The notes under the pieces: model-generated
What the model saw: the letters and a program-made list of their open reading frames with translations, nothing else
Database searches by the model: none
What the model was told of the DNA's origin: nothing
Part shown: positions 23,071-31,522 of the stretch, piece after piece
Layout of the letters: each line of letters begins with the position of its first letter
How positions within the stretch are numbered: the stretch's first letter is position 1
Program-made: the position numbers and the translations under genes
Source: a virus
Length of the DNA stretch: 64,000 bases
Reading direction: 5' to 3' (one strand)
Virus record (IMG/VR): IMGVR_UViG_3300025030_000051
Location: 1-64,000 of that record

Positions 23071-24345
23071 TCATTTTATTATTTTTAAATTAAGATTTTT
23101 TGAAATTTCATATTTTGAATTATCACAATAAATTAAATTTTGCTCGTAAGTTTTCATTGATTTAATATTAAATTTAAATATATCATATTCCATTTTACCA
23201 ACTTGTCCAGAATCAGTTAATATTTCAGATAGTTTAAACAAAAATTGGATATTATTATTATTTAATTTTTGAGCGTCAAACTGAATCGTTATATCGTTGT
23301 CTAATCCTATAATTTCATCTTCAAAATACATAGAAGCTATTTTAGTACTTAAATCAAAAAAAGTATTATTTTGTTCTTGTTTAATATAATCATTTTTTAA
23401 TTCATTTGTTTCAATTAATATATTACTACACCATGGTTCTAAGATGTTCAATATATCTATATTGCAATTGAATATAATAAAGCCAATATCATATTTATGT
23501 TTTACAACTGGACATAACCATTCATCTGTAGAAATGAATTGTTGCCATTCGCGAATAAACTCTCTCTCAGCTTTTTTATTTTGTTTTATCCACTCACTGG
23601 AGTCTTGCATAATACCAGTTAAATTTGGATTTCTTCTCGACCCCCTCATTGTTAGATGATACACAAAAGCATCTCTAGACTGGATAAGATTAAAATTATC
23701 TAAAATAAAGCGATTTCCTATTTGTGAATCTTCTCTACTTTGTGGAAAGTATAGCCTGGAATGTCCTCCAATTCTTAAAAATTCTTTTTTATTACAAAGC
23801 CATGGAGCAAAAAAAGATTTTGTAGTTTTATTTTTCCAAACTGTTTTTTGTTCTTTACAAAAATTGTTAAATTTTTCTTCATTAAATTCTTCTGGTTCTA
23901 ATCCAAAATCAGCTTGTATTTTTTCGTTTCCTTGAATATGTATTGGAGGTTCTATTCTTGTAGCAGTTATAACGTCTTTTTCTGAATTAATATGTTTTAA
24001 TAAATTATTTATACAATCTTTTTCTAAAAACATATCACTGTGATATATAAAGAACCAGTCTGTAGTAACTAATTGTTTTATGATTTCATCATAAAGTATA
24101 CAGTGACCGTATCTATTACTGCTATTATTTATAAGCAATTTTATTTTATCATCGCGCTTTTTTAAATCAACTATATATTCTTTAGTTCCATCATTCGAAG
24201 CATCATCAGCAATGCATATATAATGCTCGTTTGGATGAACTTTCCTTATTGATTCAATAGCCCATTTTAAGTATTTTATATTTTTCCTTGCAGGAATTAC
24301 AAAACTTATTTCTGAATTTTTCACACTAATATTTTTCAAAACCAA
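23071..24345 (-). CDS. family 2 glycosyltransferase, 424 aa
   Basis: The N-terminal half is a GT-A domain: ISFVIPARKNIKYLKWAIES, IADDASNDGTKEYI and the DxD-like FFIYHSDMFLEKD near residue 105. REDSQIGNRF is a plausible acceptor-loop acid. The C-terminal 150 residues are not recognised. The start is TTG at 24345 with AAGGT at 9 bases. It probably transfers a nucleotide-activated sugar within the glycan pathway encoded around it. Confidence 0.75.
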   Translation of the reverse strand: MVLKNISVKNSEISFVIPARKNIKYLKWAIESIRKVHPNEHYICIADDASNDGTKEYIVDLKKRDDKIKLLINNSSNRYGHCILYDEIIKQLVTTDWFFIYHSDMFLEKDCINNLLKHINSEKDVITATRIEPPIHIQGNEKIQADFGLEPEEFNEEKFNNFCKEQKTVWKNKTTKSFFAPWLCNKKEFLRIGGHSRLYFPQSREDSQIGNRFILDNFNLIQSRDAFVYHLTMRGSRRNPNLTGIMQDSSEWIKQNKKAEREFIREWQQFISTDEWLCPVVKHKYDIGFIIFNCNIDILNILEPWCSNILIETNELKNDYIKQEQNNTFFDLSTKIASMYFEDEIIGLDNDITIQFDAQKLNNNNIQFLFKLSEILTDSGQVGKMEYDIFKFNIKSMKTYEQNLIYCDNSKYEISKNLNLKIIK

Positions 24346-24451
24346 ATTTATTGTACCTTGTTATTATATTCTTAATTTCATAAATTGATATGTTAAAAAT
24401 ATTTGCTATATCTTTTATAGTATATTTGTTTTCATTATTTATAAAAAAGTA
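24346..24451 (-). other. HTH-like fragment without a start codon
   Basis: After the TGA of the methyltransferase the same frame continues YTIKDIANIFNISIYEIKNI and ITRYNKFGFEKY to a TAG. This reads like a helix-turn-helix of the kind found at the ends of homing endonucleases. No start codon is present, so it is a remnant or a readthrough tail. Confidence 0.3.
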
Positions 24452-25099
24452 TCACAATTTTCCGTGTATTAAAGTAATAAAATGAAAATAATCACCATTA
24501 TCTCCAATATTTGACATATCTATTTTATCAAGTCTTGCTTTCCATAATACATTGTAATTATTTTTTTCAAATGTATCCCAGTTGTAGTGAGAAATATGCT
24601 CTCCAAAACACGAATCTTTAGTCGTTGGAACTGAAATAATTAAATATTCACAGTGATCTAACATATTATCTAAAATTTTAAAATTTTGTCCTTCTTCTAT
24701 ATGTTCTAAAACTTCAAAAACACAAATTATTCCATAATCTTTTTGAATTGGATTTTCTAAAATATCTACACATTGAAAATTAACACAATCTAAACCAGCC
24801 CTATTGTTTGCAGCCTCTATTGCTGAATGTGAAAAATCTTCACCAATACATTCAAATTCTGGGGCAATTAACGTTTTTACATAAAATAGAAAATTTCCTC
24901 CTGCGCAGCCAATTTCCAATATTTTCTTAATTTTAATTTCATCTTTATTTTCTCTTATAATTTCTCCAGCAACAAAGTGATAACTATTCTTGCTATTTAA
25001 AATAGCATTATTATCATATGGTTTATCTAAATCATATTCTCTTTTATGTTTTTCGTTCCAATAACTTTGGATGTTTGTCCCTTTATTTATTACATTCAC
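24452..25099 (-). CDS. class I SAM-dependent methyltransferase, 215 aa
   Basis: Motif I KILEIGCAGGNFLFY near residue 65, an acidic motif II (CIGEDFSHSAIEAA) and post-motif ICVFEVLEHIEEG are those of small-molecule methyltransferases. The GTG at 25099 follows GGAGGG closely. A GTG 12 bases further upstream is the alternative. It probably methylates a sugar or glycan. Confidence 0.75.
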   Translation of the reverse strand: MNVINKGTNIQSYWNEKHKREYDLDKPYDNNAILNSKNSYHFVAGEIIRENKDEIKIKKILEIGCAGGNFLFYVKTLIAPEFECIGEDFSHSAIEAANNRAGLDCVNFQCVDILENPIQKDYGIICVFEVLEHIEEGQNFKILDNMLDHCEYLIISVPTTKDSCFGEHISHYNWDTFEKNNYNVLWKARLDKIDMSNIGDNGDYFHFITLIHGKL

Positions 25100-25373
25100 A
25101 CTCCCTCCCACAGTTACAATGATTGTCTATAATTCTATTATTAACATCTAATTTTTCGTATTGATTTTCTTTAATAAGTGGATTATTAGAAAATCTCTCA
25201 TAAACATTCCACTTTTCTTCTTGACTACTGTGATTTTCTTTAATAACTAAATTAACATCTCTTTTACATTGTTCCCAAAGATTTTTAGCCTTCAACCAAA
25301 CAATTATTTCAGACAATAATCTTTCTTTTTTGTTTAAAAACAATAAAGTGTTCAATCTATTATCTTCGTTCAT
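25083..25373 (-). CDS. hypothetical protein, 96 aa
   Basis: Helical with a Cys-rich end (CNCGRECECNK) that could bind zinc. It overlaps the next gene by 17 bases. No family is recognised. Confidence 0.6.
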   Translation of the reverse strand: MNEDNRLNTLLFLNKKERLLSEIIVWLKAKNLWEQCKRDVNLVIKENHSSQEEKWNVYERFSNNPLIKENQYEKLDVNNRIIDNHCNCGRECECNK

Positions 25374-25375
25374 TC

Positions 25376-25549
25376 TTATTTATTCCTTTCATTTATTAAA
25401 TATTTTTTAATAAACTCATTTTTTAACCTTTGTTCAAACATATACTGATTAATAAAAAATATATCATCCTTAAATGAAATTACTTTTTTTAATTTTTTAA
25501 CTTCACCATAAAGAAAATATGTTAAAATTTTATAATTTATTTCTTTCAT
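25376..25549 (-). CDS. hypothetical protein, 57 aa
   Basis: MKEINYKILTYFLYGEVKKL ... EFIKKYLINERNK. The ATG overlaps the 3' end of the dehydratase gene by 20 bases. Basic, helical, no recognised family. Confidence 0.5.
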   Translation of the reverse strand: MKEINYKILTYFLYGEVKKLKKVISFKDDIFFINQYMFEQRLKNEFIKKYLINERNK

Positions 25550-26513
25550 AATATTTCATCCACATGTCAATCATTTCTTGAATCATTTGATCAAATGATA
25601 TTTTTGGTTCCCATCTTAAAATTTTTCTTATCTTAGAACTATCTCCCTTTAAATATTTTAATTCTTCTGGTCTGAAAAATTTTTCATTTTGAATAACATA
25701 ATCTTTATAATTTAAATTTAATTTATTGAATATTATTTCACATAATTCTCTTATTGAATGATTAAAACCAGTAGCAATTACAAAATCATCTGGTTCTGAA
25801 TGATTAATTATTTTATACATAGCATCACAATAGTCTCTACTGTCACCAAAGTCGCGGTATGAATCTAAATTTCCAAGTTCTAATTTATTTTGTAATCCTA
25901 ATTTTATTCTTACTGCTGTTTTTACTATTTTATTTTCAACGAAATTAGAACCTCTTCTTGGTCCAGAATGATTGAAGCAAATAGAATTACAAGCAAATAA
26001 TTTATATGCTCTTCTATAGTGTTGCACTAAATTAAATGCTGCTAATTTTGCAATTCCATAAGGAGAAACTGGATGCATTACTGTTGTTTCTCTTTCAAAT
26101 CCATCTGGATCAATTGAGTTACCAAACTGTTCAGAGCTTGATGTTTGTAAAAATCTTGAATTTGGAACTATCATTTTAAAAGCATTTAACATATTTAATA
26201 CACCAAGCAAATTAGTTTTTATAGTAAATTCAGGAATGTCAAATGATATTCGCACGTGAGATTGAGCTGCTGTATTAAAAATATAATCAGGCTTTACTAA
26301 AGAAAATATTTTTTGTATTGATGTCGAATCTAATAAGTCTCCATAAAATGTAGTTATTTTATCTTCTAAGTGAGATATTCTTGACTCCTGATGCTCCGGC
26401 ACGCTATTCCTACGTATTATACCATAGACTTCATAATCTTTAAATAATAAAAGTTCTGCTAAATTTGAGCCATCCATTCCAGAAATTCCAGATAGAAGAC
26501 AGCGTTTACCCAT
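25530..26513 (-). CDS. gmd: GDP-mannose 4,6-dehydratase
   Basis: This 327-aa short-chain dehydrogenase has the NAD(P) loop GISGMDGSNLAELL at the N-terminus, LQTSSSEQFGN with the catalytic Ser/Glu near residue 125, SPYGIAKLAAF with the Tyr-Lys pair near 150, and NHSGPRRGSNFVENKI. These are hallmarks of GMD, which converts GDP-mannose to GDP-4-keto-6-deoxymannose, the precursor of fucose, perosamine and rhamnose-type sugars. ATG directly follows the upstream TAA. Companion aminotransferases at 27344 and 42488 could act on its product. Confidence 0.85.
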   Translation of the reverse strand: MGKRCLLSGISGMDGSNLAELLLFKDYEVYGIIRRNSVPEHQESRISHLEDKITTFYGDLLDSTSIQKIFSLVKPDYIFNTAAQSHVRISFDIPEFTIKTNLLGVLNMLNAFKMIVPNSRFLQTSSSEQFGNSIDPDGFERETTVMHPVSPYGIAKLAAFNLVQHYRRAYKLFACNSICFNHSGPRRGSNFVENKIVKTAVRIKLGLQNKLELGNLDSYRDFGDSRDYCDAMYKIINHSEPDDFVIATGFNHSIRELCEIIFNKLNLNYKDYVIQNEKFFRPEELKYLKGDSSKIRKILRWEPKISFDQMIQEMIDMWMKYYERNKL

Positions 26514-26696
26514 TTATTTCACTTTCATAATATATTCTTTTAATTCTTTTTTAGCAGTTAAATAATGTCTTTTTAATAAGTGAAATTTCTTATCTTTAAT
26601 TTCATCCCAAGTAGAATAATGCTCAAAACAATAATCAAATCCCTCAGAATTTATCTTTGATAATAAAAATTCTATTTCTTTTTTATAATTCTTCAT
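26514..26696 (-). CDS. hypothetical protein, 60 aa
   Basis: A small helical protein containing WDEIKDKKFHLLKRHYLTAK. Similar small proteins occur in phages, but no function is known to me. The stop abuts the GMD start. Confidence 0.6.
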   Translation of the reverse strand: MKNYKKEIEFLLSKINSEGFDYCFEHYSTWDEIKDKKFHLLKRHYLTAKKELKEYIMKVK

Positions 26697-26748
26697 TTAA
26701 AATTAAAATTGACTTTTTCTTAATATTCTACTAAAATCAAATATACCA

Positions 26749-27354
26749 TTATAATATACTATCAGAAATTCCTTGTTCTATTGCTTCTTCTGCACTAAAC
26801 CATAAGTCGTGTTTTAATATTTCTTCTATTTTTTTCATTGGAATTTTAGTGTGTTTTTTATAAACTTCTTTTAGAGTTTTCATAAACTTATCAAAATTAG
26901 AAACGTCATCTTTAATTTGCATGTAATTTCCCCATGCCATTCCCGATAGTTGATGTATTAAAATAAAAGAATTTGGTTTTATGTACCTTTTAGTTCCGAC
27001 TATCGACATCAGCGATGCTCCAGAGGCAACATAACCATCAACAACTGTGTATACTGGGATGTTTTCTTTTACTTTTATTATGGTGTCCATTGCTGAAAAT
27101 GATGATAAAATATCACCACCAGGACTTTGAATATATAAATATATTGGTGTTACAGTATGGTTAGTAACTATTGACCTATAAAGTAAATCATTTCTTAAAT
27201 TTAAAATATCTTTATTAAATTTTAATATATTTTCAGTATTAATTTCTGCATAGAAATATAAATTATTATTTATGACTTCTGTTACAGAAGTTGTTTCTTT
27301 TTCAATATTTTTATTTTGATTAATATCTTCAATGTTTCTCATTTTATAAAGCAT
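26749..27354 (-). CDS. ClpP-like serine protease, 201 aa
   Basis: The crotonase-fold protease motifs are present: IQSPGGDILSS near residue 75, DGYVASGASLMSIVG with the nucleophilic Ser near 112, ILIHQLSG with the catalytic His, and DLWFSAEEAIEQGISD near the end with the catalytic Asp. The size fits ClpP. In phages such proteins serve in capsid maturation or protein turnover. No capsid genes are near, so the role is open. It overlaps the upstream gene by 11 bases. Confidence 0.85.
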   Translation of the reverse strand: MLYKMRNIEDINQNKNIEKETTSVTEVINNNLYFYAEINTENILKFNKDILNLRNDLLYRSIVTNHTVTPIYLYIQSPGGDILSSFSAMDTIIKVKENIPVYTVVDGYVASGASLMSIVGTKRYIKPNSFILIHQLSGMAWGNYMQIKDDVSNFDKFMKTLKEVYKKHTKIPMKKIEEILKHDLWFSAEEAIEQGISDSIL

Positions 27355-28450
27355 TAGTACTTTCCGTATTTTTTATTATAGAACATATTCGTTTAACATC
27401 TTTCTTCCTCAATGTTAAAGAACTTGGTAAATATATTAAAGTATCATAAATTTTTTCAGCGACGGGAAAATTATTTTTTGTTTTATAAGGTATATTGTGA
27501 TTAATTGGTCTATAATATCTTACAGTCTCTATATCATTTTCTTCTAAGGTTTTTATAATCTCATTAGCAATAGTTTTATTTTTAGCTCTATATGTAAACA
27601 TCCAAGAATAAGCATCTCCAGATAAATTTAATCCATTATTTTTATAATATAAATAAATATAGATTTTATTTCTAATAATATTACCAATGTTGTTTAATTG
27701 AGCAAGACCTAAAGAAGCTAAAATATCATTAAACTTAAAATTAACTCCAAGATAGTTGTGAATCTTATCTTTTTTCCAATTATACCCATGATCTCTTATT
27801 TGTAATAGTCTAAAATATAAATTAGGATTTAAAAGATTATCAGCTTTTATTATTGAATCTTTTTCATGAATAACAACGGCTCCACCTTGACCAGTAGTAA
27901 TCAATTTAGGAACAGAAAATGATAAAGTCATCAAATCTCCAAAAAATGGTGGCATGCATCCAATACACTGAGCAGCATCTTGTATTAATTTTATCTTATT
28001 TTCATTACAAATTTTTGCTATTTTACTGCAATTTTCTTCATCTTTTACATTATATCCATTGTGATGAACATAAATTATAGCACTAATATTCTTATGCAAC
28101 TTTATTTTTTTATAGTTCATCGTTAAAGTATTTTCATTAATATCAATTAATTCTACTTTATATCCTAAAAATCTTGCAGCATTTGCGCCTGCTAAGAATG
28201 TATATGCAGGAAATAATATAGTAGAATCTTTTTGCAAATTTAAGGCTTTGATTGCCATCATTAAAGCAACTGTTCCACTTGTTGTAGAAATTACTTCTAC
28301 ATCTGTAAAAATTATGTTACTAAAAAGTGTTTTTAATTTAGATTCAAAATTAATAATAGCATTACCATTACCTATAAACCCAGATAACAATTGTTTTACA
28401 ACAGAATATATATATTTTAATTTTATTTTGGGTTCAAATTGTTTTATCAT
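27344..28450 (-). CDS. DegT/DnrJ/EryC1/StrS aminotransferase, 368 aa
   Basis: A PLP-dependent sugar aminotransferase fold: STTSGTVALMMAIKALNL binds phosphate, LIQDAAQCIGC holds the PLP Asp, and SFSVPKLITTGQGGAV carries the Schiff-base Lys. Such enzymes aminate keto-sugars bound to nucleotides. With GMD two genes away, a GDP-4-amino-sugar product is plausible. The start overlaps the preceding stop by one base (TAATG). Confidence 0.85.
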   Translation of the reverse strand: MIKQFEPKIKLKYIYSVVKQLLSGFIGNGNAIINFESKLKTLFSNIIFTDVEVISTTSGTVALMMAIKALNLQKDSTILFPAYTFLAGANAARFLGYKVELIDINENTLTMNYKKIKLHKNISAIIYVHHNGYNVKDEENCSKIAKICNENKIKLIQDAAQCIGCMPPFFGDLMTLSFSVPKLITTGQGGAVVIHEKDSIIKADNLLNPNLYFRLLQIRDHGYNWKKDKIHNYLGVNFKFNDILASLGLAQLNNIGNIIRNKIYIYLYYKNNGLNLSGDAYSWMFTYRAKNKTIANEIIKTLEENDIETVRYYRPINHNIPYKTKNNFPVAEKIYDTLIYLPSSLTLRKKDVKRICSIIKNTESTNAL

Positions 28451-29652
28451 TAAAATCCGGCTTTCTTTAAAGTTGTACTAAAATTAGCCTTTATTAAATC
28501 AACAGACTTTTTAAAGACGTCTTTAATATCCCTATTTTGTTTCAAAGATAAAATTGTAGCTGTTCTTTTTATTTCTTTAATGTGAGACCCTGTAAATTTA
28601 TTATTATAACATATACTTGAAAATTCATTCTTTATATTTTTATCAAAATATAATTCCAATAAACCATCAATTTCTTCATTATTTGGATATTTAAATTCAA
28701 ATTTTCTGTTAAACCTCATTGGTCGTTCTTTTATTGCATTATCTAAATGATCTAAAAAGTTTGTTGTGGCCACAAAAACTATTTGATCCTTACTTTCTGA
28801 CAATCCATTGATAAACTGTAAAAATGAAGAAAGTCCTATATTAATAACATCCTGTCTATTCTGTCCAAGTGAATCAATGTCTTCAAAAATTATTATACAA
28901 GGAAGCAAGAATTCTTTTACAAAATTATCTAATTCTTCAAAATTTACTCTTTCACATAAGTAACAAGTATTAAAACCCTTATTTATAGCATCATTTATAA
29001 TTGCCATTGAAATTAGACTCTTACCCGTTCCGGGTGGACCGAATAAAATAATTCCATTATTCTCTTTGATATTTTGAAGATGGAATATTGTATTATCTTT
29101 AATATCTTGTTTTAATTCATCATTTAAAATAACTTTATCAAATGTTATTTCAGGAAATTTCTTAATACTTCCATTAATAGATTCTCCGTGCGGAAATAAA
29201 TGTAAGTGTTTTTTTCTTAAAGGATTTTTATTTTTTATGTGATCTTTAATATTAATAATAATTTTACTTACATCATTGTTGGAAATAATTCTATTAATGT
29301 ATTCTCTATAATCAACATAGTATACAAATAACTGTTTATTAAAATAAAAAAATATAGATCCTTTAGTAATCAGTTGTTTGTATTTATTATAATCATAATT
29401 ATACTCTGCACGCATTTCATCAGATAAAATCATATATTTACATCTATTAGAAAATATAAAATCTTGAATTATATATGATATAGTAGTAAAAGTAAAATAA
29501 GATTTTGAAGTAAACGAATATGAATTCTTATCATCTATGTCTATATTATTTTTTTCTTCTGAAGAATCTTTTATTGCATGATCTGGAGATAAATTTATAC
29601 CGTGTATTTTTTTTAATTCTCTAACAATATCTTTATTATATTTACTTTTCAT
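28450..29652 (-). CDS. AAA+ ATPase, 400 aa
   Basis: Walker A GPPGTGKSLISMAI, Walker B CIIIFEDIDSLG, sensor 1 FVATTN and an arginine-finger region ERPMRFNRKFEF mark a classic AAA ATPase in the second half. The N-terminal 180 residues are not recognised and may bind a partner. The ATG at 29652 with AAGGG at 5 bases is chosen over an ATG five codons upstream. BCS1/FtsH-like remodelling is likely. The client is unknown. Confidence 0.8.
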   Translation of the reverse strand: MKSKYNKDIVRELKKIHGINLSPDHAIKDSSEEKNNIDIDDKNSYSFTSKSYFTFTTISYIIQDFIFSNRCKYMILSDEMRAEYNYDYNKYKQLITKGSIFFYFNKQLFVYYVDYREYINRIISNNDVSKIIINIKDHIKNKNPLRKKHLHLFPHGESINGSIKKFPEITFDKVILNDELKQDIKDNTIFHLQNIKENNGIILFGPPGTGKSLISMAIINDAINKGFNTCYLCERVNFEELDNFVKEFLLPCIIIFEDIDSLGQNRQDVINIGLSSFLQFINGLSESKDQIVFVATTNFLDHLDNAIKERPMRFNRKFEFKYPNNEEIDGLLELYFDKNIKNEFSSICYNNKFTGSHIKEIKRTATILSLKQNRDIKDVFKKSVDLIKANFSTTLKKAGF

Positions 29653-29845
29653 TTTTCCCTTGCACATTTAACGAAATTAAAGTTTTTCCCTCAAAATTTT
29701 GTGTCTTTATGCTTTCTTCAGAATGGGGAAAATAAGCCTTTGAATGATCGTCAAGTCTTCCATGCTCTACTTTATCAAAAGTCCATTTTTCCACATTCTA
29801 TATTTAATGAAATTGATATTCTGATACTATTAAAGCGTCATTTTT
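29642..29845 (-). pseudogene. 3' remnant of a second methyltransferase gene
   Basis: The frame reads VSEYQFH, then TAA and TAG, then VEKWTFDKVEHGRLDDHSKA and LISLNVQG. This parallels the C-terminus of the neighbouring methyltransferase (YNWRRTEHSQFDDCSQAY, LISLNVQC). It overlaps the ATPase start by 11 bases. Confidence 0.6.
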
Positions 29846-29895
29846 ATATTTTTAAATTCAATTTAATAATAATTTTGTCAACTTTCTTAAATATT

Positions 29896-30909
29896 TTATT
29901 TTTTAAAAAGTTCACCTAAATAATAGTCATTAATGATTTCATTTTTTGTTTTAGGTTTAATGCATTTTTCCAATTCTAATATTAAGCATTTATTATATCT
30001 TTTTTGTAAAATAGTATAAGGAATATTCAAATATTTTGACCATTGTTTTAAAGATTTTTTTATCCCATTATATTCTATTAAAATAGTATTTCTTCTATTA
30101 TTTGATTGTTCTTCTATATTTTCCCAACGACAATTATTAGAGTTATATCCCAAATTATTATTAATTCTGCCCAAAGATCCCCATTGTGGACATTCACTCA
30201 TATCATTATAAAATTTATAAAATTCTAGCCAATTTTCATTTACTTTTATTCCTCTCCCGCCCCAATCTTTATATCTAAAATAATTAGTATTATTACATCT
30301 TTGAATCATTTCCCACCAAGCCTTGTATGTTCGTCTATCAGCTAGATGTTTTATTAAACCAAATTTTTCTTTAGTACACTGAACGTTTAAACTAATTAAT
30401 ATGCCTTTATTTTTATTCATTTTTGGTAATAAATATGCTTGAGAACAATCATCAAATTGTGAATGTTCTGTTCTTCGCCAATTATATCTATGAATATCAT
30501 AAAAATCACATGATTCTAATATTTTTTTTAAAGTATCAAAATCATAAGTTATTTTGTGATAGATATATTTGTTATTAACCAACATTCGTCCATATAATGG
30601 ACCAACAATAGAGTTTAAATCAATTTTTTTATCTATAACTAATCTAGACATTATTTTAAAATCAGGAACTGCTAATCTTAAATATCCTTTTGGTTTTAAA
30701 ACTCTTCTCCATTCTTGTAAAATTGGTATTATTTCATATTGGTCAAAATAAGAAATTCCATGACTACAATATATTAAATCAATAGAATTATTTTTAAATT
30801 GACTAAGATTTGTTACATCATTATAATTTACATGAGGATAATTTTGACCATCTATATTGATCCAATCATTACCAAAATTTCTATTACCACAACACATGTG
30901 AATTTTCAT
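29896..30909 (-). CDS. SAM methyltransferase fused to an HNH homing-type module, 337 aa
   Basis: Residues 1-170 are a complete small methyltransferase: IHMCCGNRNFGNDWINIDG, LIYCSHGISYFD and an ending ISLNVQ. From about residue 190 an HNH-like homing module follows in frame: YKAWWEMIQRCNN, YKDWGGRGIKVNENWLEFY, GRINNNLGYNSNNCRWEN and the Asn/Arg-rich EQSNNRRNT, then a small HTH (KSLKQWSKYLNIPYTILQ). The junction has no stop or frame break. Both halves look intact. A methyltransferase remnant lies just downstream. Confidence 0.75.
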   Translation of the reverse strand: MKIHMCCGNRNFGNDWINIDGQNYPHVNYNDVTNLSQFKNNSIDLIYCSHGISYFDQYEIIPILQEWRRVLKPKGYLRLAVPDFKIMSRLVIDKKIDLNSIVGPLYGRMLVNNKYIYHKITYDFDTLKKILESCDFYDIHRYNWRRTEHSQFDDCSQAYLLPKMNKNKGILISLNVQCTKEKFGLIKHLADRRTYKAWWEMIQRCNNTNYFRYKDWGGRGIKVNENWLEFYKFYNDMSECPQWGSLGRINNNLGYNSNNCRWENIEEQSNNRRNTILIEYNGIKKSLKQWSKYLNIPYTILQKRYNKCLILELEKCIKPKTKNEIINDYYLGELFKK

Positions 30910-31520
30910 TATTTTCTCTTAAGAATTCTTATTAGTTTATTATTTAAGATAACATTAAATCCCAATTTTTCTATTTCATTTTTAGCTTTATACATAGAAT
31001 CATCAAAAATATATTTTAAATTATTAAATTTTGAAAAATCAAGTTCATTCCATATTCCTGAAGAGCTAGTAGAAAACCATATATTCGATTTTTCATAAAC
31101 TTCATCAATACTTACTAATTTATTTTCTAAATTATTATAATTTTTTAAAAAATTTATAGAATCATCTTTATTTAAGAAAAAACTCCAATTATCATATCCA
31201 TAACAGTCAATTCCTAAACTATTTAAATAAACCATTAACATTCCCAATCCACAGCCAAAATCTAACCAAGTTTTGCTTCTAAATTTATCAATATTTTTTA
31301 ATACATAATCTAAAATTATAACATTAGTTGGATATAAATCTAAAAAATTAACAAACTGTGCATCTTCAGTTCTACCTGCATAGTTCGATAAATTATAGTA
31401 AAATCTTTTATTTATTTCTTTATTTTCAGATAATTCTATAGCTTTAACTTTATTGTTGTGTACATTATCTAAAAATTCTTTAGAAAAATTTTGATAAAAT
31501 ATATTTTTGTCTATATCCAA
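30909..31520 (-). CDS. SAM-dependent methyltransferase, 203 aa
   Basis: Motif I TWLDFGCGLGMLMVYL near residue 85 with CYGYDNW afterwards. The remainder is not close to a family I know. The start is TTG, 3 bases from the upstream TAG. It overlaps the fusion gene by 1 base. A sugar or lipid target is likely from context. Confidence 0.65.
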   Translation of the reverse strand: MDIDKNIFYQNFSKEFLDNVHNNKVKAIELSENKEINKRFYYNLSNYAGRTEDAQFVNFLDLYPTNVIILDYVLKNIDKFRSKTWLDFGCGLGMLMVYLNSLGIDCYGYDNWSFFLNKDDSINFLKNYNNLENKLVSIDEVYEKSNIWFSTSSSGIWNELDFSKFNNLKYIFDDSMYKAKNEIEKLGFNVILNNKLIRILKRK

Positions 31521-31522
31521 TA

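Noticed and set aside
29701-29919. Plus-strand ORF of 72 aa.
   Set aside because: It is antisense to the methyltransferase remnant and has no ribosome site.
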